DNA of 64,000 nt from the NCBI GenBank assembly GCA_022393335.1, contig JAJEKB010020704.1, forward strand, positions 430,614 to 494,613, read 5' to 3'. A model generated the notes under the pieces. That model was not told where the DNA came from, made no database searches, and was given only the letters and a program-made list of their open reading frames with translations. How positions within the stretch are numbered: position 1 is the stretch's first letter; every line of letters begins with the position of its first letter. Below, piece by piece: positions 35,837 to 47,115 of the stretch. The DNA comes from Macrotrachela quadricornifera. Its lineage: Eukaryota; Rotifera; Eurotatoria; Philodinida; Philodinidae. Position numbers and translations under genes: made by a program.

Positions 35837-37057
35837 CATAAATGATAAGTTTCTCTTGTTTCTGCATCCATGTAGACATTGACAATCCAAAAAAAAAAGA
35901 TCAAATTGTTGGATAAAAGAACGAAGAGAATGTCTTTAAAGTTTTATCCACATTTCTCGAGTTCTCACATTTATATCAAATATAAGAACTTCTCGAGAAA
36001 ATTGACGTTGAACTCGGATACCATGGTATAGAAGGGGTTTAATGGAATAAAAACGCTATCGTGAGCGAGAAAATTGAACCTTTCAGGCCGTAACAAACAT
36101 ATTGTATAATTTATTCATTTGGTCTCTATGTTCTATCTGAAATATTTTCTTAAAATTACAATGTACATAGGAGTATGATTTCTATGGTTCCGCCAGAAAG
36201 GGAATATTTTTTTATTGTAACAAAAAAGATTCTCCAGATCCGAGGACAATTGAGTTAGACTGAGAAACGTATTTTCAAATAAATCGAGAATCTTCTACTT
36301 TGTCACAAACAATGTTGTTTTTCTCTTACAGCTCTGACAATTGTATTCCTACGTATATTAAAGTTTTAATAAGCAAAAAAAGACTTAGCTAGATTAGCAT
36401 TATTCATTCATTTGCTTGTTTAATAAAGTGCAATTTTAAACTTAAACATAAATGGATTTTGGAACCTTTTTCAATGAAAGTCTTCAGAATGACATTTTCT
36501 ATCTATCTATGTTATTTTCGAATCCAACTAATATTTCTTTAGTAGAAAAAAAACTGAGTATATCATACTCAGAAATGATGATTTTGAATAAACATATATT
36601 TTCTTAGGTTTAGCATCCAAAATGAATTAATTTATCTTCAACTTCAAATAGAATGCACTTGAATGTACATACGTAGATTTATAAATCATTCCAATGAAAA
36701 CGAATAGAAATATATGTTCTTATATTTTTACTCAGTACTGTATTGTATAGTGTCACGATACTTACCCGATCCTGGATACTCTTAATCATACTTAGTGATG
36801 AATGAAAATAAATTACTATTCTTTAACCAACAAGCAATAGTGATGTTGAAATAAGATAAAGAAAAGAGAAAGAGATTATGACAAACAAATATCAGGTCGG
36901 ATTGTTTTTTACAGTTATACCATGACATTAAATAAGATTATTAGTCTTTAATCTGAATGGATTTGAATTGTAAATTTGTCCTATTATTGGAAGAGATAGT
37001 CATAAGAAAGTAGTAATCGAGTCACAGTGGGGAGCTTTCGCATAGGCAGGCGGACAT
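35837..37057. other. SLC6 upstream region, no gene seen
   Basis: It contains the likely promoter and possible 5' exon of the SLC6 gene, not resolvable by eye. A short imperfect inverted repeat (TCTCGAGTTCTCACATTTAT against ATAAGAACTTCTCGAG) lies at about 35955-36000. No coding frame with family resemblance. Confidence 0.4.
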
Positions 37058-37685
37058 CACTGTAGAGTCTGAAATGATTTTTCTAAAAATTTAAATTTAA
37101 CAGAAATCCCAAAAACTTAGGATGCTTATAAACCGGGTCGACATTTGCAAATCAGGTCGGTATTTATAAATTCCAACTGTTTATAAATGTCGACCCTATT
37201 TATAACTTCCGAGCATTTTATTCTAACGGTGGCTTATAAGGTGAATCGACTACGCATTCAACTAAATCTAGCAGTGTGTAAAGTCGAGATTATATTGAAA
37301 ATATTGGGAATTTTAACTTAAGCAAACCACCAATACTGACACAACTAAACCGTTTTGTATACATTGTCAGTCATGTAGAACAGAAGTCTTTGTGTTTTAC
37401 ATTCCGATCATATCGGATGTTTGTCTGTCTTATCCTTTCTGTATGATTTTCCTTACTGTTCTTCATTCATTAATTGATCCGAAACAATATCCGTTTTCGA
37501 AGGTTTCATCGCTTATCAAAAATTACAAAAATGCAGACCTTTGACTGATTTGGTCAACATTTATAAGTCGCTTGAACGCTTATAAATTGTGAATGAATTT
37601 ATAAATCGTTTTCGCATTTATAAATCGAGAATGGCTTTATAAATAGGGCAGATTTATAAATCAATCTATTTCGGACTCTTTAGTG
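37058..37685. mobile_element. hAT-type MITE with perfect 8-bp target duplication
   Basis: GCGGACAT occurs directly before (37050-37057) and directly after (37686-37693) the element: a perfect 8-bp duplication as made by hAT transposases. The ends are CACTGTAGAGTCTGAAAT and, inverted, CACTAAAGAGTCCGAAAT. The 628-bp interior has no transposase frame, but about eleven TTATAA/TTTATAAA motifs are clustered in two zones (about 37130-37240 and 37560-37665). Confidence 0.85.
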
Positions 37686-37693
37686 GCGGACAT

Positions 37694-39837
37694 GCACTTG
37701 TTTTACTTCGGAATAGCTTCCGTTTGACTAGAAATGACAGTATACCATTCGATGTAGTTTGAAGCGCTGATTCCGAATATCATCTTAGTTTTTCTTCAAA
37801 ATATAATATGAATGCCTAAAATTGGATTTTTCGGTCAAAAACCTGTATCTATCTCCAATAGTTAAAATGAGTGAAACATGAAACGTTTAAATGTATGTGC
37901 TATGCTAACGTGTAATAACGCCGAAATTCGGACATTTTTGACTGCGTTTAACGAATTTCTAAGAAAACATTTTAATGATTTCATTTTCCAGTCATTTTAT
38001 CGAGTCACTGGCTGAACGCATCTAACTCTAATCAGTTATCTTTCTAGAAATCCTCAAAAAGCTCCAATAGATTGATAAAATTCTTAGAAATCTTCCAAGG
38101 TCAACTGAGAATCTATGAAAACTACTCACGAAGGATGGTTCCAAATGCTTAAAAGTTTTCAAACTTATATTGTATTTAATGATAGGAGATTTGTAGTCCA
38201 CAACAACGTCTAAAGAATCCGTGATGCTATTTGTTTTTGATTTAGAAATTCTTGACGTAATCGTTCCAAAATTATGAATGTTTCAATAGATACGTGTTTT
38301 CTATGGGTTCGATCGAAAAAATCTGAAACTTGAAAAATTCATATCTCCGAAAGATTAAGTCGAACATTTCTCAAATTTCGTGGAGAAATGGGCCTGATTG
38401 AAATTTTTATCTGAAAAAGATTCCAAACGAGAATCTCAAGATATGATATAATCGAAAAACACATCGTCTTACAAGGAGAATTCATCAAAGATTGCATATC
38501 TCACTCAAATACAAATATCACCATGGTTTCTTTAGACGTTGTTGTAGACTACAAATCTCTTATCACTTCTAAAACTTCAAATAGGTCAAATTTGTGTATA
38601 CAACTGAACTTGAATTTGATCGGATCTCCATGAGACTACTTCAGAATATTTCTCCCTCAATTTATCATCAAAGTGTTTACATGGATCCATGTGTGTTCAA
38701 AAGAAAAAGGTCAATGAACAGTTACTAAATAGAACATGATAAATCTAGGATGCTCTGTAGAGTTTTTCTCAGTAAAATTCTAAATATGGATATCTATACA
38801 AGTACTTATTCAATAAATATCCTGCTACAGGTATTCAATACAGTATTTATATCATAAGTATTACTGAAAATTTTGTAAGTACCTATATCGGGTGCCTGAC
38901 TGAGGTTTTCTCAGTACAAGGACATCCTGAATTCAGTAATTTCTTTAGAATATGTTTTATTTTAATGAAATTAATATTTTGGTTATCACCATCTATGGAA
39001 CATTTTTAAGGAGGAATTAATGTTGTATGTTCTTTGAAGATTTTTTGTACGAGTTTAGTCAGTATAATGAGCATTAGTTCATTCAGTGCAGACAGATAAT
39101 GCTTATTGAATAGTATATTATTCATGAGTGGCTGTATGTTGTCAAAGACATTACCCCATACATAATAATCAAAAATTTATCTTGCTCCATGTTGAATTTT
39201 CATAGAAACGGAAAATGCATGATTTATTGTTAGGCGTATAATTTTTATACTCTTGGAGAGAGCTTTAACATTTATATAAACTAACATATTATTTATGTAT
39301 AGTTGGTGTTATAAGGCGAATGATCAGAAACCTCATCAAAAATGAAAACTATTCTCTATAAAATATAAGAAATATTTTCATTTTTTTTTCTGTATATCAT
39401 TCAACTTGAGTCTTATACATTGAAATCATTTTTTCGAGAATTAATCACGTTCTGTGTGACTTAGTAACTGACGAAAATCGGTGTCAAAAAGAATTGAATC
39501 GTCTACTAACTTTCCATCTGTATGATTTTCTTGATATGAAAGAGAAAAACAAAATGAAATTCTTATCATAAATCTTATATATTATTTCAATTTTTAATAT
39601 ATCTTTGATGCAAAATGAAAAAATAACTTCTATCATCTACATCTTTTAAGACGAAAGTTTACTTAATAAAAAAAACAATTTTCACTCTGTTATTTCCAAC
39701 CAATGTTTATTGATTTTGACTCATTTTGTTATTGTAAATGTTCGCAGACTGAATTATATAAAACGTATTCTTCTTTCTTTCTTTCATTTTCACATTTTCA
39801 AACATTGATACACTACTGTTGAAAACATATTCAACAA
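37694..39837. repeat. intergenic with an inverted repeat (about 38170-38585)
   Basis: The block GGAGATTTGTAGTCCACAAC and AACGTCTAAAGAATCC (about 38185-38220) recurs inverted at about 38520-38565, with arms of about 85 bp and a 250-bp spacer, probably a foldback MITE. The rest is AT-rich without recognised genes; the last 200 bp are upstream of the B-box gene. Confidence 0.5.
39755..39763 (+). promoter_or_regulatory. candidate TATA box of the B-box gene
   Basis: TATATAAAA lies about 75 bp before ATG 39838 and is followed by a pyrimidine-rich stretch (TTCTTTCTTTCTTTC). Position and sequence fit a TATA box with a short 5' leader, but such words are frequent in AT-rich DNA. Confidence 0.3.
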
Positions 39838-40384
39838 ATGGCAACAGCAACTGGTAAAAAACAATGTTTTATGTGTGAAAAAGAAAAAGTTACATATGAA
39901 TGTAAAGGATGTTCAAAAGAGTTTTGTATTGATGATTTGTCAAAACATCAACAAATACTTAATAAACAATTTGATGAAATTGAATATGATCGAAATTTAT
40001 TATTTCAATCACTTGTTCAACAAAGTAACAATACAAAAAAACATCCACTGATACAACAAATTGATGAATGGGAAAATGATTCAATTAATAAAATTAAACA
40101 AAGAGCAGAAGAATGTAGACAATTAATAATCAAATATAGAAATAAATTTATTATTGAAATAATAAGTAAATTAGATTATTTAACCGAACAAATAAAACAA
40201 ATTCGTCAAGACAATGATTTTAATGAAATTCATATAAATTATCTCAAAGAAAAATTAAAAAACTTGAATGAAAAGTTTATTAAACCAACAAATATTAAAA
40301 TTGAACAACAATCTACATCATTTATTAATAAAATTTCTGTCATTAAACCATTAACTAATAAAATTTCTGCCATTACACCATTTG
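39838..40384 (+). CDS. B-box-like zinc finger and coiled-coil protein, exon 1
   Basis: ATG 39838 opens a 182-codon exon ending in a phase-1 donor (TTTG|GTAAGTG). Cysteines C10, C13, C22, C25, C30 with D33 and H37 form a B-box-like zinc-binding pattern (CFMCEKEKVTYECKGCSKEF). It is followed by a long Lys/Glu-rich coiled coil (about residues 38-150: WENDSINKIKQRAEECRQLI, KLDYLTEQIKQIRQDNDFNE) and a tail with INKISVIKPL and NKISAITPFG. I recognise this as the N-terminal module of a bdelloid family that usually continues into NHL repeats. The nearest downstream NHL exon on this strand starts at 47116 with the compatible phase, but 6.7 kb of transposon-rich DNA lies between. The frame beyond the donor is intronic. 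Confidence 0.7.
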
Positions 40385-40435
40385 GTAAGTGTCACTATTA
40401 TATTTTGTTAATAAGATCATTAATTCTTAGCATAT

Positions 40436-40637
40436 GTGTAAAACTTCAAAGTTGAATTCAACTATTCAGTTAAATTATTCTCACTGAAGCTGCCCCGTAG
40501 TCTTGACCAGTGGGCATCTCGCCAGGTGAGGGTATCACGAAGTTTTGAATAATTGAATAATTGAAACTTCAACTATTCAATTATTGAATAGTTGAGTAAT
40601 TGAAGCAATAGTTGAATTCAACTTTCAAGTTTTACAC
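40436..40637. mobile_element. 202-bp MITE just inside the intron
   Basis: Left GTGTAAAACTTCAAAGTTGA and right (inverted) GTGTAAAACTTGAAAGTTGA match over about 32 bp, through AATTCAACTATT. The interior contains further ATTGAATAGTTGA palindromes and a GC-rich core (CTGCCCCGTAGTCTTGACC). It starts about 50 bp after the donor of the B-box exon. Confidence 0.75.
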
Positions 40638-41093
40638 TACTGAAAAAGACAACTATATATAGTCATAACAAAACGGAAAAATCCATCGGATGGAAAATCC
40701 CATGGACGAACAACATGAAGGAAAAATCCCTATACATATATAGGAATATACGAACGAGAGAAAAGGGAAAAATCTAATGAAAAGAACGAAAGAAATAACC
40801 TACATGCGAGAATAACATAGAACAATAGAAACGAAAGAGAACAACAAAGGTAGTGGAATATATCCTGTGTTATACTACCTAACAGTTCTATAATGTACGA
40901 AGAAGGTTTCTTTATCTTTATCCTATACAATAAGAGCACAATAAACGGATTAAATGACAGTAATAAACTTAGAGAAAAATAAATGATAGAATATTCAGTA
41001 AAATTGAAATATGAGATCACAGATAAAAATTCAGTATTGAATAATACACAACAAAATACCTAAATATTTAAAGATTGTTTATATCTACAATCA

Positions 41094-42247
41094 TTAACCC
41101 TTTCACGACGATTCGGTTTTCATAAAAAACAGCTGCGAAATCTTTATTTTTTACGTTTATTAACTCTTGACAAATGTATTCTTTGCTCTTTTCCTTATAT
41201 GCAATCATTTCTTTATTCTTTTTGCTTTGGATTTAAGTCCATCTTTCTTATAACATTCGGAAAGACTTTCGATTTATTTTTGTTTTGTTTGCATCATAAC
41301 ATAGAGCATTCTATTTTTACGTCGATTTTAATAGTTACTGAAGTTTGTTTCTTCCTTTTTCTTATATGTTTGACGCAGTGAGAATGGGATAAAGCAGCAA
41401 AGTTCCAATCTAGTTTCTGTTTTCTTTGCACACCATTATTTTTTCCTCTTTCTCTGCATTTATATGAAAAAGACCGAAACTTTGCGATGACTTTAATACT
41501 GTTTGGAGTAACTGACACGGAAGAGGATGGTAACTTGCGAAGTGGTATAAGTAATTTGGATAACGATTTTGCTAAAATGTAATTTGAATCTTCAAGCTTT
41601 GAGGAAGAGTAAATAAAAAGCCATGGAAATACAGCTGCCCTCAATTACAATGAAGGAAAACAAGATATAGGTTTATCTGATCCGTTGTCATCACATTATA
41701 GATGCCTCAGACGAACTATAAAATGATATGAAAAAGTGATATTTGAATTTATGTTTGAGATGACAAAAGTAAATGCCTAATGCATTTACAAGGAAAATTC
41801 TAACACAAGATGTATGATCATGCTACAGCTTGATAGGCCATTGGAAAATCTAAAATCTGGTGAGAGACAACAGCCAACAAGCCAAACGACGCGCAAATTC
41901 TCTGATCATAAGCTTGAAGAAATGAAAGGATCCGCGCACAATATTCACAGTTCTGCACTGATTGCTGTGAAAAATCATGGAACAACAAACAAGGGAAGTG
42001 AACTATGCGTCAGCAAAACAAAATAAAAATTTTCTGCTCTGCCCATCATAAGTTTTTTTCTCTATAATGTGTTAACAAGAACATCCTTCTATGGAATAAA
42101 GGAATCAAAAAAATGCCGAAAGCAGAGCAAATGACACATCATGGTTAACTTTCTGCGCAAGAAAAATAAAGGAAAGTGCTTTTCTATAGTTTCTTCTTAA
42201 AATATAGTATGACGCACCGGTGGGTCACATCGCCGTGAAAGGGTTAA
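41094..42247. mobile_element. decayed piggyBac transposon
   Basis: TTAA (41094-41097) plus CCCTTTCACGACGAT on the left, and inverted CCCTTTCACGGCGAT plus TTAA (42244-42247) on the right. Next to the right terminal repeat sits GACGCACCGGTGGGTC, an imperfect palindrome centred on ACCGGT. A plus-strand transposase remnant lies inside. At about 1.15 kb it is roughly half an autonomous piggyBac, consistent with internal deletion. Confidence 0.85.
41487..42026 (+). pseudogene. piggyBac transposase remnant
   Basis: One plus-strand reading with several stops follows the order of a piggyBac transposase but lacks the middle. An acidic N-terminal part (GVTDTEEDG, NLDNDFAKM, FESSSFEEE; about 41487-41610) is followed, after a large deletion of the catalytic core, by the helix FEFMFEMTKVNA and CIYKENSN (about 41745-41800). 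Then comes an open stretch, 41814-42026, with LQLDRPLENL, corresponding to the region before the C-terminal cysteine-rich domain, which itself is reduced to SELCVSKTK. No activity is possible. The acidic part matches the remnant in 6239-6933. Confidence 0.65.
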
Positions 42248-43936
42248 TACCAAAAAAGTAAAGCATGTTTTATTATAAATCTTATTGTTTTGGTTGTTTT
42301 CGACTAGTGAAAACGACAAGCTACTACCTTTTGCTGTTTTTGAAAAATTCAAATCTTAATGGAATCTACTGGTTTACAACACACAATTGGTCCCACTTCT
42401 TATGCTTATTTCCTGATCCAACTATCACGAGTTAAGAGTTGACTTTTTCAACATAAATTGCAATTAATGGTCGTAGCTTATGTTAAAAATATCAATGTTA
42501 TAACTCATTCCTGAAGAAAGTTATTTAAAAAAATCTCGAGGTGCTCCACCATTCTCCAAAAAGTATTACCTTCTACTATACTGAAAATTTGAAAAAAAAT
42601 TTGTTTGAAACTGATTGCTTTCATGCTTTTTCTAGATATGTTAGTTGATAGAAAACGTTTTGAAATCTATGAGATGATGTTATTACCTATAGATACCATC
42701 ACATCTTATTGAGATAAGATAAAAGAGCTCCTAGATAAATTCTTAAAAATCTTTTAATCTCTAAATCAGACAAAAGAAAACAAATAGTAGTTTATAATAT
42801 CATTTTTTATACTTCAAAGTATTTTCTATCAAATGATGACACTTTAAAGTGTAGCCGTTCATTTTTTTTCGGCTATTTTTGTAAAAAACAACCGGTACAA
42901 CAGACACTTGAATCACTCATATACATTATTTATGCATTTGAAAAAAGAGATGTCGAAAAACTTTATTAAAATTTTGTCGTAATAGATAATTTCAAAAATT
43001 CATACTAACAGTTTTAATACATAATAGATTTATCTTCTAGAATGGATTAACATAAAGAATGAAAACAATGAAAGTAAAACTTTATAAATTTCTATTACAA
43101 GAGGGTTTTAACTATTGTATGTAGACATACAGCAAATTATAGAAGAAAAAAAACAAATTTCTCTAAAACTTGATGTGTTTTGTAGGATTAGTAGATCGCA
43201 TAGATCTTTACATTTAATTAGAATTTTCTCGATATTCTAATATCAGATTTTTATTTATTCTCTATCTAATTGATATCAATGAAAATACAATTTCTAAATA
43301 ATATTCATATAATCCAAAGCTTTCTTACAAGATTGCTAGAAAAATATACTAAAACGATATAGATTGATAAAGAAATCAAAATTACAAAAAGATTTTGAAA
43401 AATTAATCGATCAAAAGTACTTGTGACAAAAAAATATAACTTTTGATTAGTTCAATCAATTCAATTGTTTCCAATCAATTTTTTTGCTTAAAACTAAATA
43501 AATATTTCTTTTGAAAATAATTTTCTCACTTAAATATAATTATCAACTTTCATTTTTTTAAACAAAAGATATTTTTTTTTGAGTAGATACTATCTTTTTA
43601 CAATTTTTGCTATAAATGTATTTCAACTCTTTTTTCATATGTTCTCCTAAAAATAAATAGTTGCAATTTATATTTTTAATATATGATCTATATAAAAATA
43701 CATTTTTTAAGAAACGATTATACACTCTAATATTGATCAGAATTTTTGTATTACACTACTATATATACTTATGCCTTTTCGTTATTGATGCACACAAAAA
43801 TCAGCATTTTTTCAGTCATTTCCTTTTGAAATTTTTATTTATATAGAAATGACTATTTACAAAAATTCATTATATATCTAGATAAATATCTCAAATATTG
43901 TAGAAAAATTCGAATTTGTATATCTTCATGAACTGC
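42248..43936. other. no gene seen
   Basis: Very AT-rich sequence. No recognised frame, terminal repeat or tandem array. Confidence 0.4.
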
Positions 43937-44128
43937 ATAAACCCCCCCCCCCCGCAATAAAAGACCCCGGGTCTTCTATTATGATGTCGCGAATCGCAGT
44001 TTTTTCGCGGAAAAATTGCCGTACCCCTATAGGGCGTTTTTCCAAAAATTTCGCTCCAGGGGGGTCTTCTAATATGGGGTGGTCTTCTATTATGGGGGGG
44101 TCTTCTATTACGGGGGGGGGGGGTTTAT
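43937..44128. mobile_element. 192-bp MITE with poly-C/poly-G ends
   Basis: The left end ATAAACCCCCCCCCCCCCGC and right end (inverted) ATAAACCCCCCCCC mirror each other. The right half carries a tandem phrase GGGGTCTTCTATTATGG about four times, and the left has its inverse (AATAAAAGACCCC). The GC-rich core includes TCGCGAATCGCAGTTTTTTC. It is a compositional island in about 75% AT DNA. The apparent proline-rich frame here is a by-product of the repeats. Confidence 0.65.
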
Positions 44129-44744
44129 TGAGTTTTTCCAAATAAATCTGGGTATCTTTTTCTCTTCTATACTATTTTGAAAAGTTTATACTCTCCATAA
44201 AATTAATTTAAAACAACATTAAGATGTTATAAATCGATGATACTTGAGTTTATTTCAATGCCCATATCTTACATTCCAGAAAAGTCTATTTATATTTTCA
44301 CACGTAATTACCTGAACTCGTTGTATACAGGAATCATATATGACTTATAATTAACTTCTTCTCAAAAGAAATACAGCTTTTGCACAGAGAGAAAGTCGAT
44401 AAAGATAACAAATGAATCTAATTTTTGTCAACCGTCAGATGTACATTTAGTAACAATTTCTCTCAGTGGATAGTTATTTAATGTTAAGTATCGCCAAATA
44501 AACAAAAAGTAAGAAATAACACTAAAAGAAAGAGTCTTCTATCAACCTTTGAATATAGGAATTTATTAGAAAATGTACGAATGTCTGTCTCTTTTGCACT
44601 TTTATATGATGCGCATAAATTTTCTATTTTATAATCAATGAGAATTATTTTTTTGTTATATCCAATTTATTAGTAATATTTTACGCAACAAGTCTGAAAC
44701 ACTATAAAGATCGATATAGTTCAAATCATCATGCATATTGATTA

Positions 44745-45830
44745 TTACTTAGTTCTTCTTTGAATGTATTTGATGTTTCAGAATCTTTTAATCTTGCAAT
44801 ATTCAATTTCTTTATTTGTGCTGGATTCCTTTTTGCTGTTGATTTGAGCCTTATTTCCATTCTTGAAATACATAACCGATGATCGCTGTTGATATCGGCT
44901 CCACAGTATGCTCAAACGTCAAATAGTGAACGTCTGAACTCACGCTCTATACAAAAGTGATCAATCTAATTTTTAATTAGACCATTTAGTGCAGTTTACG
45001 TGACTTTGTGAATGTCTTTGTGCTGAAATAATGAACCATCAAGGTCAAAATCGTTCAATTGGCAGAAATCAATTAATCGTTAGCCATTATCGTTTAACAC
45101 ACCTATTGCGTTTTTACCTAATATGTCTTCGTAGCCTTTGTTATCATTTCCGATTTTTGCGTTAAAATCCCCCATGACGATTAATAAGTCATATTTAGGT
45201 ACTTTTTGACATATTTGTTGTAATTGTTCATAATACAATTCTTTTGTTTCTTCATTATGTTCTTCAGTCGGAGCATATGTTTGTATGATGGTTTATTTAA
45301 AATATTTTTTTTGGAATCGTGCTCTTAATATTCTTCCATTTATTGGTTCATATTCTATTAAACATTTTTTCATGATCTTATAAAAAAGGAGGTCCACTCC
45401 TTCTTGAACCCTTTTCTGGGTTCCAGAGAATAGTAAAACTTTGTTTTCTGACCCTAGTATAAATTTTCCGTTTCTTGGCCATCTACACTCACTTAAGCCA
45501 AGAATATTGATCGTATAGTTGTCCATTTCTTTGGAGACCTGTGCGAGTTTTGCTGTTTGTAGCAATATCCTTACATTCCAGAATCCGACGCGGTATTGTT
45601 TTTTAACCTTCAAGAATGGAGGCATCATGGTGGCAGCTCTTCTATTCGAACTTTGTCTGTAACCAATCATAATTTCCATCCACGGAGTGCCATTGTGATT
45701 GGGGTTATAATCGGTGTTTGTGTAACTGTTGACAAATGATTCAGAAGCGGAAGTTGTTTTTACGAGGGAGGGTTGCTAACCCTATGCTTAACCGTCCTTC
45801 TTCCCTTGCGGGACACCGGGCTTGCGACCG
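44745..45830 (-). pseudogene. LINE (RTE-like) endonuclease domain, truncated
   Basis: The minus-strand reading gives the start of an AP-endonuclease (EEP) domain: QYRVGFWNVRILLQTAKLAQ, ILGLSECRWPRNGK and VDLLFYKIMKKCLIEYEPIN, then after an in-frame TAA at about 45290 TIIQTYAPTEEHNEETKELY, YDLLIVMGDFNAKIGNDNKG, and further decayed DFCQLNDF and INSDHRLCISRMEIRLKS near 44860. These are the expected endonuclease blocks (WNVR, Q.YAPT, GDFNAKIG, SDHRL), similar to RTE/craniofacial-development-protein-2-like elements. The reverse transcriptase that should follow is absent. A GC-rich leader (CGCAAGCCCGGTGTCCCGCA) precedes the frame at about 45800-45830. LINEs usually lose their 5' end, so a 5' fragment without RT is unusual. 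Confidence 0.7.
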
Positions 45831-47115
45831 ATATCGAGCGAAGTTATCGGAAACAAGTGCTCCAATAAAACACGTTTTTTTCTCAGTCTGATTTTGTTAT
45901 GCCTTTACATCGAGCAAAAATCAACTGGCAAAAATGATTGTTTGCTTTCTTAAAACATAACGAATTCTGTCATAATTTATCTTCTTGAAATTTGACAATA
46001 AAAGGTAGTTAAAAAAAACGTTTTGATTGTTCATTTTTTCAATACTGTGCTGTTAACATAAATGGGGCATATTTTTTCTGCAACCGTTAGCAAAGCTTGT
46101 ATTTCCACCTTTATGCGCTCGTACTCGCACTCGAAAAAGACCGTACTTGCCCACCTCTGTATAGTATAATATGACACACTCAGCTTGAGTGAGCTGATCA
46201 GTATGTAAACTGAAGATCCAGACATCAATACTCTATGTATTCACTTCTCTAATATATCATTTAGAGATCCTCCCAAGAACCTAATGCCATTCTGAAGAAA
46301 ATCTAGTTCAATTCTACAAAGATCCTGTCATGATATTCGACAAAATCTTTGAGGAATTCCAATCACATTTTAAAAAATGAGAACAAAAATTCTTTATTTT
46401 TCCAATTTTGAAATTCTGACAGGATCCTGGAATTTTTGCCTACATACGTCTCTCAGGATTTAATCGTTTCTTCAGAAAAAAATAGCGACTCCTTGTAGGA
46501 TCCTGATTATATCTTTCAAGAATCTTGCGCTGAAACATCAAAGATTTTTCTTAGGGCTATTACTTGAAACAGACAGAATGAATAGTATTAATAATGAGAA
46601 TGAAAGTAAGAGAGACAACATGTTTGCGTGCACTCATCAACCCGCTCGATAAAACACTGTTCAAAATTATATGAAATAAAACGTAAAGAAATATACTATC
46701 TTGTGGGTGAGGTATAAATATGTTTTATCTGGATCTCAATAAAACAACGAATATGAAAAGAAAAAGATCACCACAGAAAAATAAATCTCTGTATTTTTTC
46801 TATCACTATTTTAATACATGATATTGAACAATGTTCTATATATATACGTCTTTCGAAGATTTTAAACTACTTCTATCAAAAAAAATTTCCTCTCCAGTTT
46901 ATACTCTTTGTATATTTGAGAAATCATTGATATAAGCATCAGTAAGACATATTATAATAGTGTTTATCTTTAGAACAGCTGAGAATTTTCTCTATTCTTC
47001 TCTAACACATCAAATAGAGTGGAAAACGATATTATAGAAGTTTTTCTTTTCTCACAATTCAAAAAAAAAATGAAAGATTCCTTTTGATGATGATCATGTT
47101 TTCTCTTTCTTTTAG
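45831..47115. repeat. second copy of the dispersed repeat (46171-46572) and AT-rich DNA
   Basis: 46171-46572 resembles 32099-32475 in the same orientation (see that entry). Just before it, CGTACTTGCCCACCTCTG (about 46143) resembles TACTTGTGCTTGTCCTACCT at about 32727, which lies on the other side of the first copy; borders are therefore uncertain. The rest of the stretch is empty up to the NHL acceptor. Confidence 0.5.

Noticed and set aside
43926..44141. Proline-rich minus-strand frame with repeated IEDP/IEDHP
   Set aside because: It is produced by the GGGGTCTTCTATTAT repeats of the poly-C/poly-G MITE.
45770..45830. Possible HDV-like ribozyme at the LINE 5' end
   Set aside because: The GC-rich leader is suggestive, but I could not draw the double-pseudoknot with confidence.
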